This document shows positions 30,942 through 39,927 of a stretch of 64,000 bases of DNA, piece after piece. Under the pieces are notes generated by a model. That model saw only the letters and a list, made by a program, of their open reading frames with translations, made no database searches and had not been told where the DNA came from. Every line of letters begins with the position of its first letter. The first letter of the stretch is position 1. Source of the DNA: Seminavis robusta (taxonomy: Eukaryota > Bacillariophyta > Bacillariophyceae > Naviculales > Naviculaceae); NCBI GenBank assembly GCA_903772945.1, contig CAICTM010000067.1:1-64000 (forward strand), given 5' to 3'. A program made the translations under genes and the position numbers.

Positions 30942-31621
30942 GGAGCGTGCCTCAATCGTGCTTTTGGGTAGGATTTAACGGATAGAGTTTGAAACTCTAC
31001 CCTATAGGGGAGAGTTTTGAAACTCTACTTTAAGTCTTGGGTAGAGTTTGAAAACTCTACCCTATAGGATAGAGTTTGAAACTCTATCCTGGACCGTCCA
31101 ACGGTTTTTGCTCAGGTTTAAAAACTGCTCAAATCGTGGTTCTGGTTAAGGGAATGTTAAGGGAATGTTGAAGCTTTAAGGGAATGTTAAGGGAATGTTG
31201 AGGATTTAAGGGGATGTTTTAAGGGAATGTTTATTTTTAAGGGAATGTTTTTTTTTTTAAGGGAATGTTCTATGGGGTTTACATGAAGGCTTAGAGGAAT
31301 GTTTCGAAGCGTTAAGGGAATGTTGTTAAGGGAATGTTGATTTAAGGGAATGTTAAGGGAATGTTAAGGATTTAAGGGAATGTTTTAAGGGAATGTTTAA
31401 GGGAATGTTTCAACTGCAAAATTTTGAGTTTTTTAAAAACCTGAGCGAAAACCGTCGGACAGTCCTGTAGGAGAGAGCTTGAAACTCTATCCTAATTATT
31501 AGGATAGAGTTGAAACTCTCTCCTATAGGGTAGAGTTTTCAAACTTCATCCAAAACTTAAAGTACAGTTTCAAAACTCTCCCCTATAGGCTACAGTTTCA
31601 AACACGATTGCGGCACGCTCC
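30942..31621. mobile_element. Fold-back element 2, long inverted arms around a tandem array
   Basis: 680 bp. The left end begins GGAGCGTGCCTCAATCGTG (30942) and the right end is its complement, CACGATTGCGGCACGCTCC (to 31621). The outer parts of the arms, about 150 bp each, carry several palindromes of the type AGAGTTTGAAACTCT joined by CCCTATAGG. Inside them sits a 375-bp core (31091-31465) whose own ends read GGACCGTCCAACGGTTTTTGCTCAGG, homologous to the ends of element 1, and which encloses a tandem array. The layout resembles fold-back transposons, whose long arms are built of short repeats. No coding capacity and no evident target-site duplication. Confidence 0.82.
31146..31410 (+). repeat. 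Tandem array of TTTAAGGGAATGTT units
   Basis: About fourteen copies of GGGAATGTT, usually after TTAA or TTTAA, in direct orientation, plus two degenerate units. It differs from the array in element 1 by A in place of T at one fixed position (GGGAATGTT against GGGATTGTT) in essentially every unit. Confidence 0.87.
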
Positions 31622-32540
31622 AGTGGCCAATGATTCCGATGCCAGGTCCAGCCAGGTCTGATCGCTACGGGCGAGATTGCCAGTTAGAAGTCAACAACTA
31701 CATGTTACGTACTTTTCAGTGGATTTATCTAGCTAGCTACCTAGTGGATTGGATCTTTCCTTCTGGATACGTCTCTCTCGTGTTCCATACCCAAAGCGCA
31801 TAGGTCAAATTTCCTGCTATCCCGACCTGCGATACTTTCCCCTCCATGTACCGTAGCTGCAACGGAAATGGATTCAATTTTCCCCCCGCAAAAACTAAAC
31901 TGTCGCCTAATACCTACATTTCACCTGGTGAATGCGTGGATTGATCTAATGGATTCAATTCCTTCCTGATTCCTTGCAGCAGACGACCATTGAATGAAAC
32001 TGCAGCTATCTGGAAGAACGAATCTCGTACTGTCTCGGTGGTTAACGATGATTTGTCCCGGAGCAAGCCCAACGAATTCTGACTAAATGAATCTACGAAG
32101 CCAGACTCACCTACCGGTACGGTACCTTAGAAGCTACCTGTACTTCCAGTTATGGGATCAAAGTTGCCCTACCTTGTGCTCGTCGTCACGGTCGAAATTG
32201 AAGTATTCATTCAGGCATTCAGGAGTGGTACGGAAAGGTCTCTCCTGCATCTAGCTAGGGGCAGCGGGGCACTGACAGAACCACAAGGTCCCGTCCTTGC
32301 CTGATAGCATTTCTTTTGCTTATCCCTGAGGTTTCCTCTCGGTTATCGGGCTCTTCACTCGGTGAGAGAAGCCATGATCGCGGACCGTGGATCTTTGTGC
32401 TGATCCATTGGATTCGTGACTGAAGACCGTATCCATGTCTGGATACATTTGCGGAGTGATGCAGCAAACAGAACACGCGCAGATCTACTATAGTATACTA
32501 GTAATACTACTACCCCTGACCTCTTGCCCTTTATTTCACT

Positions 32541-34718
32541 ATGGCGTCAACGTTGAAGACTGACGCAGCTACAAGTAGACGAGAGCTTGGTGATAAGGAT
32601 GTTTCTGTTACTGGTGGTTTGCAAAATGCGAGAGATTTCTTCCAAATCTTGGCCAGCAAGAAAGTCTGTGGTAGATATCCTCAACTGATCTACTTCAACT
32701 ATTTTGCCTACCACGATACTCTCTTCTCTGTACTTGAAGCATTTCCTGCTCTAGCATCGCAAACCTTCGAAAGCGGGGAGGAAGAAGAGATGGGCCTGGC
32801 GACATCGAGATATCCGCTTTTTATCATGGCGGAAGCACAAGCCCCATTAATCCAGATAAAAGAAGTCCATCAGATGTACCCCATTGCTCTGAATCACGGC
32901 AAAGCGGACGTATTTGGGCTTGTCCTGCCGGAAATCCTAAGGGTAATTCCAACACTAAGACTCGATGCTCTGGATTACCTGCTGCGTCAATGCCCTGAGC
33001 TGATGGAAGTCCAATACAGCAGCCACATGTCAGTCCTTCGTGAACTTGCTTTTCGTTTTGTAAAAAGAAGCGATGAGCCTTCACCCGATGACAATGAAAT
33101 CACGTTGTTCAACAGACTCATTCGATACCTGGTCACTGCAGAAGCAGCAGACTGCGATGCCGACCTCCTCAACCTCTTTGTTTCATCCCCAGTCAAGGAT
33201 GAAAACATGGATTTGCTGGTCCAAACCATTGCTCCTCAAACTACCAGCCTCACCATCTCACATCAGGTAGGAGGCCACACAGGCGCCATAGCCACCCCCT
33301 TAACCCCTCACGGGGTGAAATGGATGTCCAAGTTGTTTCCGCATGTATCCGTGCTCAGCATCAACCCGGTTGAAGGTTTCACCTGCCCCGAAGTGTACAT
33401 CGCGATCCTTCGCTCAATTGGTGACCTCAAAGGCAACAACCTAAGGACTCTGCATCTTGACATACCGTGCAAGCTTTTGAATTGCTGCCGCTTGACTCAA
33501 CAACTGCTATTTCATTTGGTTTCAACCTGTCGAGTTGATGAACTACGTCTGCATGCAAATGCAACGTGTTGGTATGACCTGCAGGGACCTCCAGACTCTG
33601 GCGGGGACAAGATTATGTGTGACATTGTAGCTGAAGCCCTGGAACTTCGACAAGCCCCCATTCCAACTCTTGTATTGGGTTGTCTCCGAATTGGCAATCT
33701 TTCTGGTGGTCCGATCCACTCAATCATGTCTTCCAGCCACGGAGCACAACAACTTTCACTCATTCATGGCTCCCCTTTTAGCGTGGGTTGGATCGAGTCC
33801 TTGCCTGCATCGAGCACTCCCTCCGCAACGGCTTGCTTGGAAAGGCTATATCTTGAGTTTGTAAGGAAGTCGCCTGAAATGTTCCATACCATGTTCCAGC
33901 AGATATGTTGCATCGGAGGACTGAAGCAGTTAGAGATAGCTCCCAGAATTGTCTTTTCTTCTTGCAGAGGAAGACCAGAAGACCTTTCCATTGATGTTAC
34001 TGAAGATGTTGTCAATCTGTTGCTTCATGCCAAGGTTCTGACAAGGCTCAAGCTGGGAAAGTCTATTCATGTAGTCATGTCCAAGATTTGCGCAGTGCTC
34101 CACGACAACCAGCATATGCAATCGTTGGAGCTCTATGCCAGTGAAAATCCTGACCGGCCTCGCACAACCAAAAAACTTGCGCCGGTTGGTAAGAAAACTT
34201 GTGACCAAGAATCCAGAGAAAAGATTGGTCCGTTTGGGCCATTGGCCGACTTGATGGAAAACCACAACACAGCGCTGCTTGACTGTTCCTCAATCCGGTC
34301 GCTCCATAGATTGAATCCGGACCCTATTCTCACCAAGAACAAAATGAAGATAGTCTACCGCACACAACTCAACAAGTTCGGTCTTGGTAAAGCACGGAAC
34401 TCGGGCACAACAAAGGAAACATTGGTATCACTTCTGGGAGGCATTGTGGGCTCAGAGACCGTCAGAACTTCCTTTGGCCGCCTCATCAGTCCGCAGGAAG
34501 TTCGGCTTGGGGATTCACGCGATGAAATGCTAGCAAACCGCAGGATGTTGGGTGGTCGGCCCAATTCACTGAATAGCCTGTTGCGACAAATGAATGGTGC
34601 TTCGTCTCGGTTGGGTGGTTCACACCCCCACATATCCGCAACGCATGTGGAGCTCCCATCCGTTGCGTATTCGTATGCCTTTTTGCGGGAGACACCATCG
34701 CTGTGGGCTCCAGGCTGA
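32541..34718 (+). CDS. Large LRR-like protein of the expanded diatom type
   Basis: 725 residues, single exon. Residues 1-230 are helical and resemble the N-terminal halves of diatom LRR/ankyrin-like families: YPLFIMAEAQAPLIQIKEVH, then LRLDALDYLLRQCPELMEVQ. From about 235 to 560 there are irregular leucine-rich units, for example NNLRTLHLDIPCKLLNCCRL, PTLVLGCLRIGNLSGG, LERLYLEFV, LKQLEIAP, LTRLKLGKSIHV and MQSLELYASENP. A tail with MKIVYRTQLNKFGLGKAR follows; an LNxxGxxxxR motif at this place is common in such families. The role is unknown; related families are thought to be protein-interaction scaffolds. Confidence 0.8.
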   Translation: MASTLKTDAATSRRELGDKDVSVTGGLQNARDFFQILASKKVCGRYPQLIYFNYFAYHDTLFSVLEAFPALASQTFESGEEEEMGLATSRYPLFIMAEAQAPLIQIKEVHQMYPIALNHGKADVFGLVLPEILRVIPTLRLDALDYLLRQCPELMEVQYSSHMSVLRELAFRFVKRSDEPSPDDNEITLFNRLIRYLVTAEAADCDADLLNLFVSSPVKDENMDLLVQTIAPQTTSLTISHQVGGHTGAIATPLTPHGVKWMSKLFPHVSVLSINPVEGFTCPEVYIAILRSIGDLKGNNLRTLHLDIPCKLLNCCRLTQQLLFHLVSTCRVDELRLHANATCWYDLQGPPDSGGDKIMCDIVAEALELRQAPIPTLVLGCLRIGNLSGGPIHSIMSSSHGAQQLSLIHGSPFSVGWIESLPASSTPSATACLERLYLEFVRKSPEMFHTMFQQICCIGGLKQLEIAPRIVFSSCRGRPEDLSIDVTEDVVNLLLHAKVLTRLKLGKSIHVVMSKICAVLHDNQHMQSLELYASENPDRPRTTKKLAPVGKKTCDQESREKIGPFGPLADLMENHNTALLDCSSIRSLHRLNPDPILTKNKMKIVYRTQLNKFGLGKARNSGTTKETLVSLLGGIVGSETVRTSFGRLISPQEVRLGDSRDEMLANRRMLGGRPNSLNSLLRQMNGASSRLGGSHPHISATHVELPSVAYSYAFLRETPSLWAPG

Positions 34719-35637
34719 GGAGAGATTGATGCCGAGACACCGCCTGATACCCACTCGACAGACTGGAATGCTTCTACGTCTAACTAAGGACAGTGGCGTC
34801 AGATGCACAAAAGGCACAAAGGAGAGTTCGGAAGAGAATGAACGAATGCAAACATGATTGCGTCCCCAAAAATCGTAGGTTGCGGAATCCTTTTTGTTGA
34901 GGCCCGGTCGTGGTCAGCTACAGTACATATAACAGGGGTGGGTTTGCTAAATCGTAGGAGACGCTGGATTCATCATTCGTCAACTGTGTGGATAGTACAA
35001 GTGTAAGCTTACAAAGCACCAGCTAAACCACGCCTGTGCTATGCATAAGGCTTGCAAAGCATAGTTTATGTTTCAAGTGTTGACCCTTGCTTATATTTTT
35101 AAAAGCGGTGTTGCAACGTGACCCACGCCACCTTCAAATGTCCAAATTGACTGACTGGCCGGTGGTTCCTTCCTACCAAATGCTCTCTCTCTGCTGCAAC
35201 CATCTCATGCTCTCACAATGTACCAGGTAGAGTGTGCCGCTGACTACGGTGCCGCGTGTGGTGACTGGTCATCTCTATCGGTGTAATAATCAGTACAGCA
35301 GGAGGACGAGACTCAACTGCAGCTGGTTCTGTCGAACTCAATGCCAAGCGGCTCTGGTCGGCCAGGAAAGCCCAAGTTCGAACAGTGAGCTCTCAATAAA
35401 ATCGGTGGCACCTCAAGGACAAGGGCTCCAAGGAAGAACTATCTGGCCATATGTTCCATCATTCATTCTTGGTTGTTTTGACAACTCTTGCTCCCATTTT
35501 CTGATTTACAAGGGCAACGGGGAAGTCACATATTTCCGGAACACTATCAACCATAAGGATGAATGCAACAAGACGAGAAAATAAGCATTTGAAAACGAAA
35601 GAGAGCCTCCTTCACTAGAATGACTCGATAACACCAC
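34719..35637. other. Intergenic, 0.9 kb, between convergent genes
   Basis: An open frame at 35234-35584 on the plus strand has no family features and is not called. Nothing else recognised. Confidence 0.5.
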
Positions 35638-36204
35638 TTACTGCTCCTTGGGCAACGGTGGCCCACTCTGCTTGCTCAGTGACGTGTTAGCTGGTTCTCG
35701 GGTCCATTCGTCGTACAGATTAGAGGTGGAATCTAATCGAGGATTGGTGAGTCGATTGCAGAGCGCATATAGCAGTGGCACGGCGACAAAGAGGCAATAT
35801 GCCGTCGTCGAGGCATCCAAAACTGTCTCCTTGGAAGGCACCAGAACCGGCGGCAAACCTCTGTGGATTCCATTTATTTTTCAAGCAACATTAGAGAGAC
35901 AGAGAGAAAAAAGACAAGATGAGAGGAGACTACCCAGTCCTCTCTGAAAGACACTGGAACACGCCATAATTCATAAGTGATACTCACACTATTCCCAACG
36001 AGTTGTCGGGTGGAATGACTTGGCTCAAGATGTAGAAGAATCCAATGGGGAAGATTAAAAAGCTGAGCACAAAGCCACATTGCTGCGCCATCAGGAGGAA
36101 GAGAAAGAGTGAAACAAGATAAGGAAGCAATCATCTTTTCCTCCTTCCGTGTGCGGGGTGGTTTCTCCTTTCTCTTACTGTACCTCGAGACCGGTGTTGC
36201 CCAT
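35638..36204 (-). CDS. Small two-TM protein resembling PIG-P (GPI anchor biosynthesis)
   Basis: Three exons on the minus strand: 36204-36184 (MGNTGLE), 36082-35988 and 35860-35638, with introns of 101 and 127 bp and matching phases, giving 112 residues. Exon 2 encodes a hydrophobic helix, GFVLSFLIFPIGFFYILSQV, followed by IPPDNSLGI. Exon 3 encodes GLPPVLVPSKETVLDASTTA, a second helix (AYCLFVAVPLLYALC), and NPRLDSTSNLYDEWTRE. This order matches PIG-P, a subunit of the GPI-N-acetylglucosaminyltransferase at the ER: helix with GFVL, a W/I-P-x-x-x-L-x-x-LGI turn, a second helix and a PLDSxxTIxD-like tail. Similarity is by pattern only, and DPM-type regulators are also small two-helix proteins. 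Head-to-head with the AlkD-like gene, 246 bp between starts. Confidence 0.62.
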
Positions 36205-36450
36205 GGTTGATGGTGTGAGATGGTACAGTACAGTGTAGACTACAGTCGTTGGATTGTCGTTGTTTCTTTCGAAAAGGGGGGGCCCAACTTTCCCACAAAA
36301 ATTGGGGGGAAGATCTTTTTGGAGTTGGCACGAAGTTCCAGGAAGCCTCCAAAAAGGCCAACATCGCAACAACACTTCTCACTACGATGTACTAAAACAG
36401 CAACACTTCCAATCAATCTTGCCTCTTTCTTCGTAGGGTATTGAATTCGA
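36205..36450. promoter_or_regulatory. Bidirectional promoter region
   Basis: 246 bp between the divergent start codons of the PIG-P-like and AlkD-like genes. It contains a G7 run (GAAAAGGGGGGGCCC) near 36275-36284. No factor site can be named. Confidence 0.5.
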
Positions 36451-37323
36451 ATGAAGACAGCCCCTCTATTACACACCTTGGTTCTATGTCTGCTTTGGGG
36501 TTACTGTGGAGCCTTGACCTTGCCTTTGTTCACCACCATTAAAGCGCCAAGCTCAAGTCAAGACATGCCACGCACTGCGGCCATGACGAGACACCAGAAA
36601 AAGGTGATGAAAAGCATGGTCCAGTTAGTGAAGAAGGAACTCAAGAAAGTTGCCGATCCAAACAAGGCCAAGGTCATGCAGGGATATTGCAAGACCACCA
36701 TGCCCATGTACGGCATTCAAAAACCCGACAGGGCCACTGTGGAAAAGCAAATGCATGCCCATATCAAACTGCAAACACCACCCGTGGTGGATCGAGCATT
36801 TTACCAATCCTGCATTGAAACACTGTGGGCACTTCCACATCGCGAAGAAAAGTACTTGGCCATTGATTTTGCCCTTCATTACAAAGACCAAATCAGCTGG
36901 GACAATTTGCCCGTTTACACAAGCCTCATCCTTCATGATGAATTCATGTGGTGGGATTTTGTCGATCCCATTGCCGTCAACCTTATTGGCAAGGTGGCTC
37001 TTTTGGAACAAGCCAAAATAGAACCACTGCTGAGGCAATGGATTGATGACGAACAACACATGTGGTTGCGACGAACCGCCCTGTTGGCACAACTCAAACA
37101 CAAGAAGCAAACCAAGGAGGATCTCCTGTTTGAGTTTTGTCGGAAACGAATGCACGAAAAAGAGTTTTTCATTCGCAAAGCCATTGGATGGGTCTTGCGA
37201 GAATATGGCAAGACGAGCCCCGAAAGTGTCGTGCAATTCTTGCAGCAAGAAAAGGCCAACCTGAGTGGATTGAGCTATAGAGAGGGATCTCGGATTCTCA
37301 TCAAGAATGGATACATGACGTAG
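36451..37323 (+). CDS. AlkD-type DNA alkylation repair protein with N-terminal signal-like sequence
   Basis: 290 residues. The domain from about 55 to 285 is the HEAT-like alkylpurine glycosylase fold (DNA alkylation repair enzyme family), which removes N3- and N7-alkylated purines. Catalytic cleft residues known from Bacillus AlkD appear in order: Trp and Asp in FMWWDFVDPIA, Arg in WLRRTALLAQL, and Trp in IRKAIGWVLREYGK. KVMQGYCKTTMPMYGI near the start of the domain is also typical. Residues 3-22 are hydrophobic (LLHTLVLCLLWGYCGALTLP), suggesting a signal or transit peptide. A start at the later Met (MPRTAAMTRHQKK) would give a cytosolic or nuclear form. No Phe directly follows the likely cleavage site, so the plastid is not clearly indicated. 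Confidence 0.9.
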   Translation: MKTAPLLHTLVLCLLWGYCGALTLPLFTTIKAPSSSQDMPRTAAMTRHQKKVMKSMVQLVKKELKKVADPNKAKVMQGYCKTTMPMYGIQKPDRATVEKQMHAHIKLQTPPVVDRAFYQSCIETLWALPHREEKYLAIDFALHYKDQISWDNLPVYTSLILHDEFMWWDFVDPIAVNLIGKVALLEQAKIEPLLRQWIDDEQHMWLRRTALLAQLKHKKQTKEDLLFEFCRKRMHEKEFFIRKAIGWVLREYGKTSPESVVQFLQQEKANLSGLSYREGSRILIKNGYMT

Positions 37324-37970
37324 CTACCCGTGGCTAGAGAAGGACCTGCAAACTTGAGATGTGTGATAAAGAAATGGTGCAACAGGGAATGGTTCAATCA
37401 GCTTTCTGCCTTCTGCACCGTTGATCCTATCGATTGATCGGGACGCTGCGGATTCGAAAAACAGAGGCCAACATCGACTCGTGTCTGTTCGATTCTTCTA
37501 GCTAAAGGGACGACAAACTGTGTCTACAGGTTTTCGAGCTCTCCGTGTCTAGTAGCTAGATGAATCTACCGGTATCGTTAAGCTTGGACTCTCCTAGAAT
37601 CATGCTCGGAGATGGCATTTTTTCTGATGAACACTAGTAAAGAGACATGTCGATGGTCAAGTTTGCCTGCACCGGCGGGTACCTGTGGCCAGAATCTCCT
37701 CTGTCATTACGTTTATTCAGCAATCCTTTTCCTGGGATGGAAAGTGTTGAAACCGCATTCTGGCTGGATCGCTGGCTACTAGTATCTTGAAGGAAGAAGG
37801 GAAGAGGAGTTTCATCAGAGGCTGTGCCAGTTTCAACTCAGAAAAGGAAGAGAATAACNNNNNNNNNGGGGGGGGTATCCAGCACCAACCATAACGCAAT
37901 ACGGCAGCACCTCTCCCACAATACCACCCTCACTTCCAATTCTCTTACACAGACACCGAACAAAGCTACA
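37324..37970. other. Intergenic with a short assembly gap
   Basis: No gene recognised up to the metallothionein block. Contains the run of N and poly-G at 37859-37875. Confidence 0.55.
37859..37867. other. Assembly gap (9 N) next to a poly-G run
   Basis: Nine unknown bases directly followed by eight or more G. The homopolymer probably caused the gap; its true size may differ from nine. Confidence 0.95.
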
Positions 37971-38189
37971 TTAAATTCTGCCCTTGTGAGCATGCCTGCA
38001 CTTGCTGCCTACCGGTATGTCGCATCACTCTCAACAAAACTTTCCCGTTTGACAGCAACACTCCGCGCTGGGCACGACTGAACAGGTGCAAGTGTGAACA
38101 CAGCCACCGACATGAAAGTAGCAGGAACATCCATGCTTGCAGCAGCCACAGCATGTACAATCAGCGAGACATTCTTCGAACCCACACAT
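37971..38189 (-). pseudogene. Decayed metallothionein copy
   Basis: Homologous along its whole length to the intact metallothionein at 38629-38835. The frame from ATG at 38189 reads MCGFEECLADCTCCGCCKHG and keeps 16 Cys in 52 residues before a TGA at 38031-38033. After it, homology continues through the old C-terminus (text corresponding to VGSKCRHAHKGRI) to 37971, with a small indel shifting the frame. Two Cys of the first cluster are lost (Phe and Tyr substitutions). It could still make a 52-residue Cys-rich peptide, so truncated gene is an alternative to pseudogene. Confidence 0.8.
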
Positions 38190-38628
38190 TTTCGTTTGAT
38201 TGAGAGCTACATGTATTGGTATCGGAGAGGTTGGTTGGAGTGTGACAGTTTTTCGTTGGATTTCGAAACATTTTTGTTTGCAGAAGTGAAGGTTGACAGC
38301 ATGGATTCCAAGCTTGATGAAGCCTTTGTTCTAAAAGGTTGTTTCATACTCTACGCACATAGTAAAACGCAAAGGCTTCTGGGCCAAATCGTCTCACTAC
38401 TAGGAGTATTGTTTAATTTGCTAGCTTGCTACGTGTTTGTCTTGTCTTGTCAGATTTCTGGCCAGTGTTTGGGAATACCATTCTTCTTGATTTTTATTGT
38501 TGTGTCCTTATCAGGGGTATTCATCGTCAACCACATCCTGCTTCCACTATAATGCACTCCGTTAGGTAGCAACTCTCCCACGATACCGTTCTCTGTCTCT
38601 CTCATCACACCAAACGAACAAAACAACA
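38190..38628. other. Spacer between the two metallothionein copies
   Basis: 38195-38312 is the upstream flank of the decayed copy. The same text (TTGATTGAGAGCT, GGTTGGTTGGA, TGTGACAG, TTTGTTTGC-GAAGTG, TTGACAGC) recurs upstream of the intact copy. An open frame crossing this region on the plus strand has two hydrophobic stretches but is antisense to the decayed gene and is not called. Confidence 0.55.
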
Positions 38629-39170
38629 CTAAATTCTGCCCTTGTGAGTATGCTTGCACTTGCTGCCTACGTCACATCCCTCTCGATGGCACTTTCCCGT
38701 TTGACAGCAACACTCCGCCCCAGCTGAACAGGTGCAAGTGTGAACGCAGCCACCGGCATGAAAGCAGCAGGAACACCCAGGCTTGCAGCAGCCACAGCAC
38801 TTGCAATCAGCGGGACACTCGTCGCAGCCACACATTTTTTTTTGCTTGATTGAGAGCTATCGGTGAGTTTGGTTGGAGTGTAGTGTGACCCTTTGCGGAA
38901 GCGATGGGGTTTCCAAGTTGACAGCGGATCTTTCGTGATGTTTCGTTTGATTGAGAGCTGTCGGTGAGAGGGTGACAGGGTGCCAGTAGTGAGACAGCTA
39001 GCTAGCTAGTGTGACCCTTTGTTTTGTTGAGGGATATTGGTATATCTGGTATCGGTGAGGTTGGTTGGATTGTGACAGTCTTCTAAAGTCTTTTTCGATT
39101 TCGAAACCTTTTTGTTTGCGGAAGTGATGAAGTGATGGGTGCCCAAGTTTGACAGCATCGTGATCTTTGT
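38195..39170 (-). repeat. Three related copies of a metallothionein upstream block
   Basis: Copies at about 38195-38312, 38843-38925 and 38943-39170, most complete in the first and last. Order of landmarks is conserved but the middle copy is shortened. Together with the coding duplication this shows at least two rounds of tandem duplication. Confidence 0.7.
38629..38835 (-). CDS. Metallothionein
   Basis: 68 residues with 20 Cys (29 percent), rich in CC, CxC and CxxC pairs: MCGCDECPADCKCCGCCKPG, then CSCCFHAGG, CVHTCTCSAG and AECCCQTGKC. There are five His and no Trp, Tyr or Leu, and only one Phe. This composition is diagnostic of metallothioneins, which bind Zn, Cu or Cd through Cys thiolates in the cytosol. 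ATG at 38835 after a T-rich stretch. The His residues may add Zn preference, as in plant and some bacterial types. The upstream side (38836-39170) carries repeated blocks that may hold metal-response elements, though none can be named. A decayed tandem copy lies 440 bp downstream. Confidence 0.9.
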   Translation of the reverse strand: MCGCDECPADCKCCGCCKPGCSCCFHAGGCVHTCTCSAGAECCCQTGKCHREGCDVGSKCKHTHKGRI

Positions 39171-39927
39171 TGAGGCCTTCCACCGTGATATCAGCTGTGA
39201 TATCTTTGTTTGCAAAGGCCTTTCAACTTGATTTGTTCTGCTGGGGCTGTTTGTATTTTATTCAGTTCACAACAGGATGTGAAGCCAATTTATTTGCATG
39301 TCAAGTGTTGCCAACATTGGCTCTCGTAGTGTTTTATTTAATAATAATATTATTGAAATAGACGTCTTCCAGCTCCAGTATCTTATTTTTATTACTACTC
39401 AGAAGTCCAGTACCAGTACCTCAGGAGACTCCGACTAAAGCTAAACGGTTCGGATTTGAATCGAATTCAATCTTTCATTCGACTGATCATTCGCTTCAAT
39501 TCGAAGGTTTCGATTAGACACAAAAGATCTCTCTCAGGCGGCAAAAACTGATCTGAAAGAGCAACATTGAAGACCCCTAAATGTAGTCAAGGATGGACTG
39601 CGGAGCTGCTGTCGTTGGCTCATTATTCTTTTCCAAGGACCAAGGACCAAGGACACACCGGCACCGTCTACGGTACAAGAGACCCCTACCGTACAAGCCA
39701 AAACTGAAAGGCAGTCAAGCCTTTTTCTGGCTTCCCCCCAGCAAGCTACCGTACCGGTACCAGATAGGTTCTGTAATTAAAAAAGGACGATTAGTCAGCG
39801 GCTGTCCCGCCTTGGAAACTATCGTTTTGCAGGAGTGAAAGTCTTTTGGCGGTATCCTAATCATACTCATTTATTTTTGGCACCACTACGAGTGTTATTA
39901 ATATCATCATCAACATCATTATCCACC
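38836..39927. other. Intergenic, 1.1 kb, with repeated promoter blocks
   Basis: 38843-38925 and 38943-39170 contain two further partial copies of the block found upstream of the decayed metallothionein (landmarks TTGATTGAGAGCT, GGTTGGTTGGA, GTGTGACCCTTTG, GCGGAAGTGATG, TTTGACAGC). The rest, to 39927, has no gene. ACCGTACCGGTACCAGATAG lies near 39755. Confidence 0.6.

Larger units (their letters stand above)
30828..32540. other. Intergenic, 1.7 kb, including fold-back element 2
   Basis: Contains the 680-bp fold-back element (30942-31621) and then about 900 bp without recognisable genes. ACCTACCGGTACGGTACC near 32110 belongs to the palindromic class common in these gaps. Confidence 0.55.

Noticed and set aside
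27802-31410. CRISPR-like arrays
   Set aside because: Units are 9-15 bp with irregular, related spacers and lie inside inverted repeats; the host is eukaryotic.
35234-35584. 116-residue frame on the plus strand
   Set aside because: No start context, domain or repeat support; likely chance.
38094-38552. 152-residue frame with two hydrophobic stretches
   Set aside because: Antisense to the decayed metallothionein and its duplicated flank; the homologous flank of the intact copy does not keep the frame.
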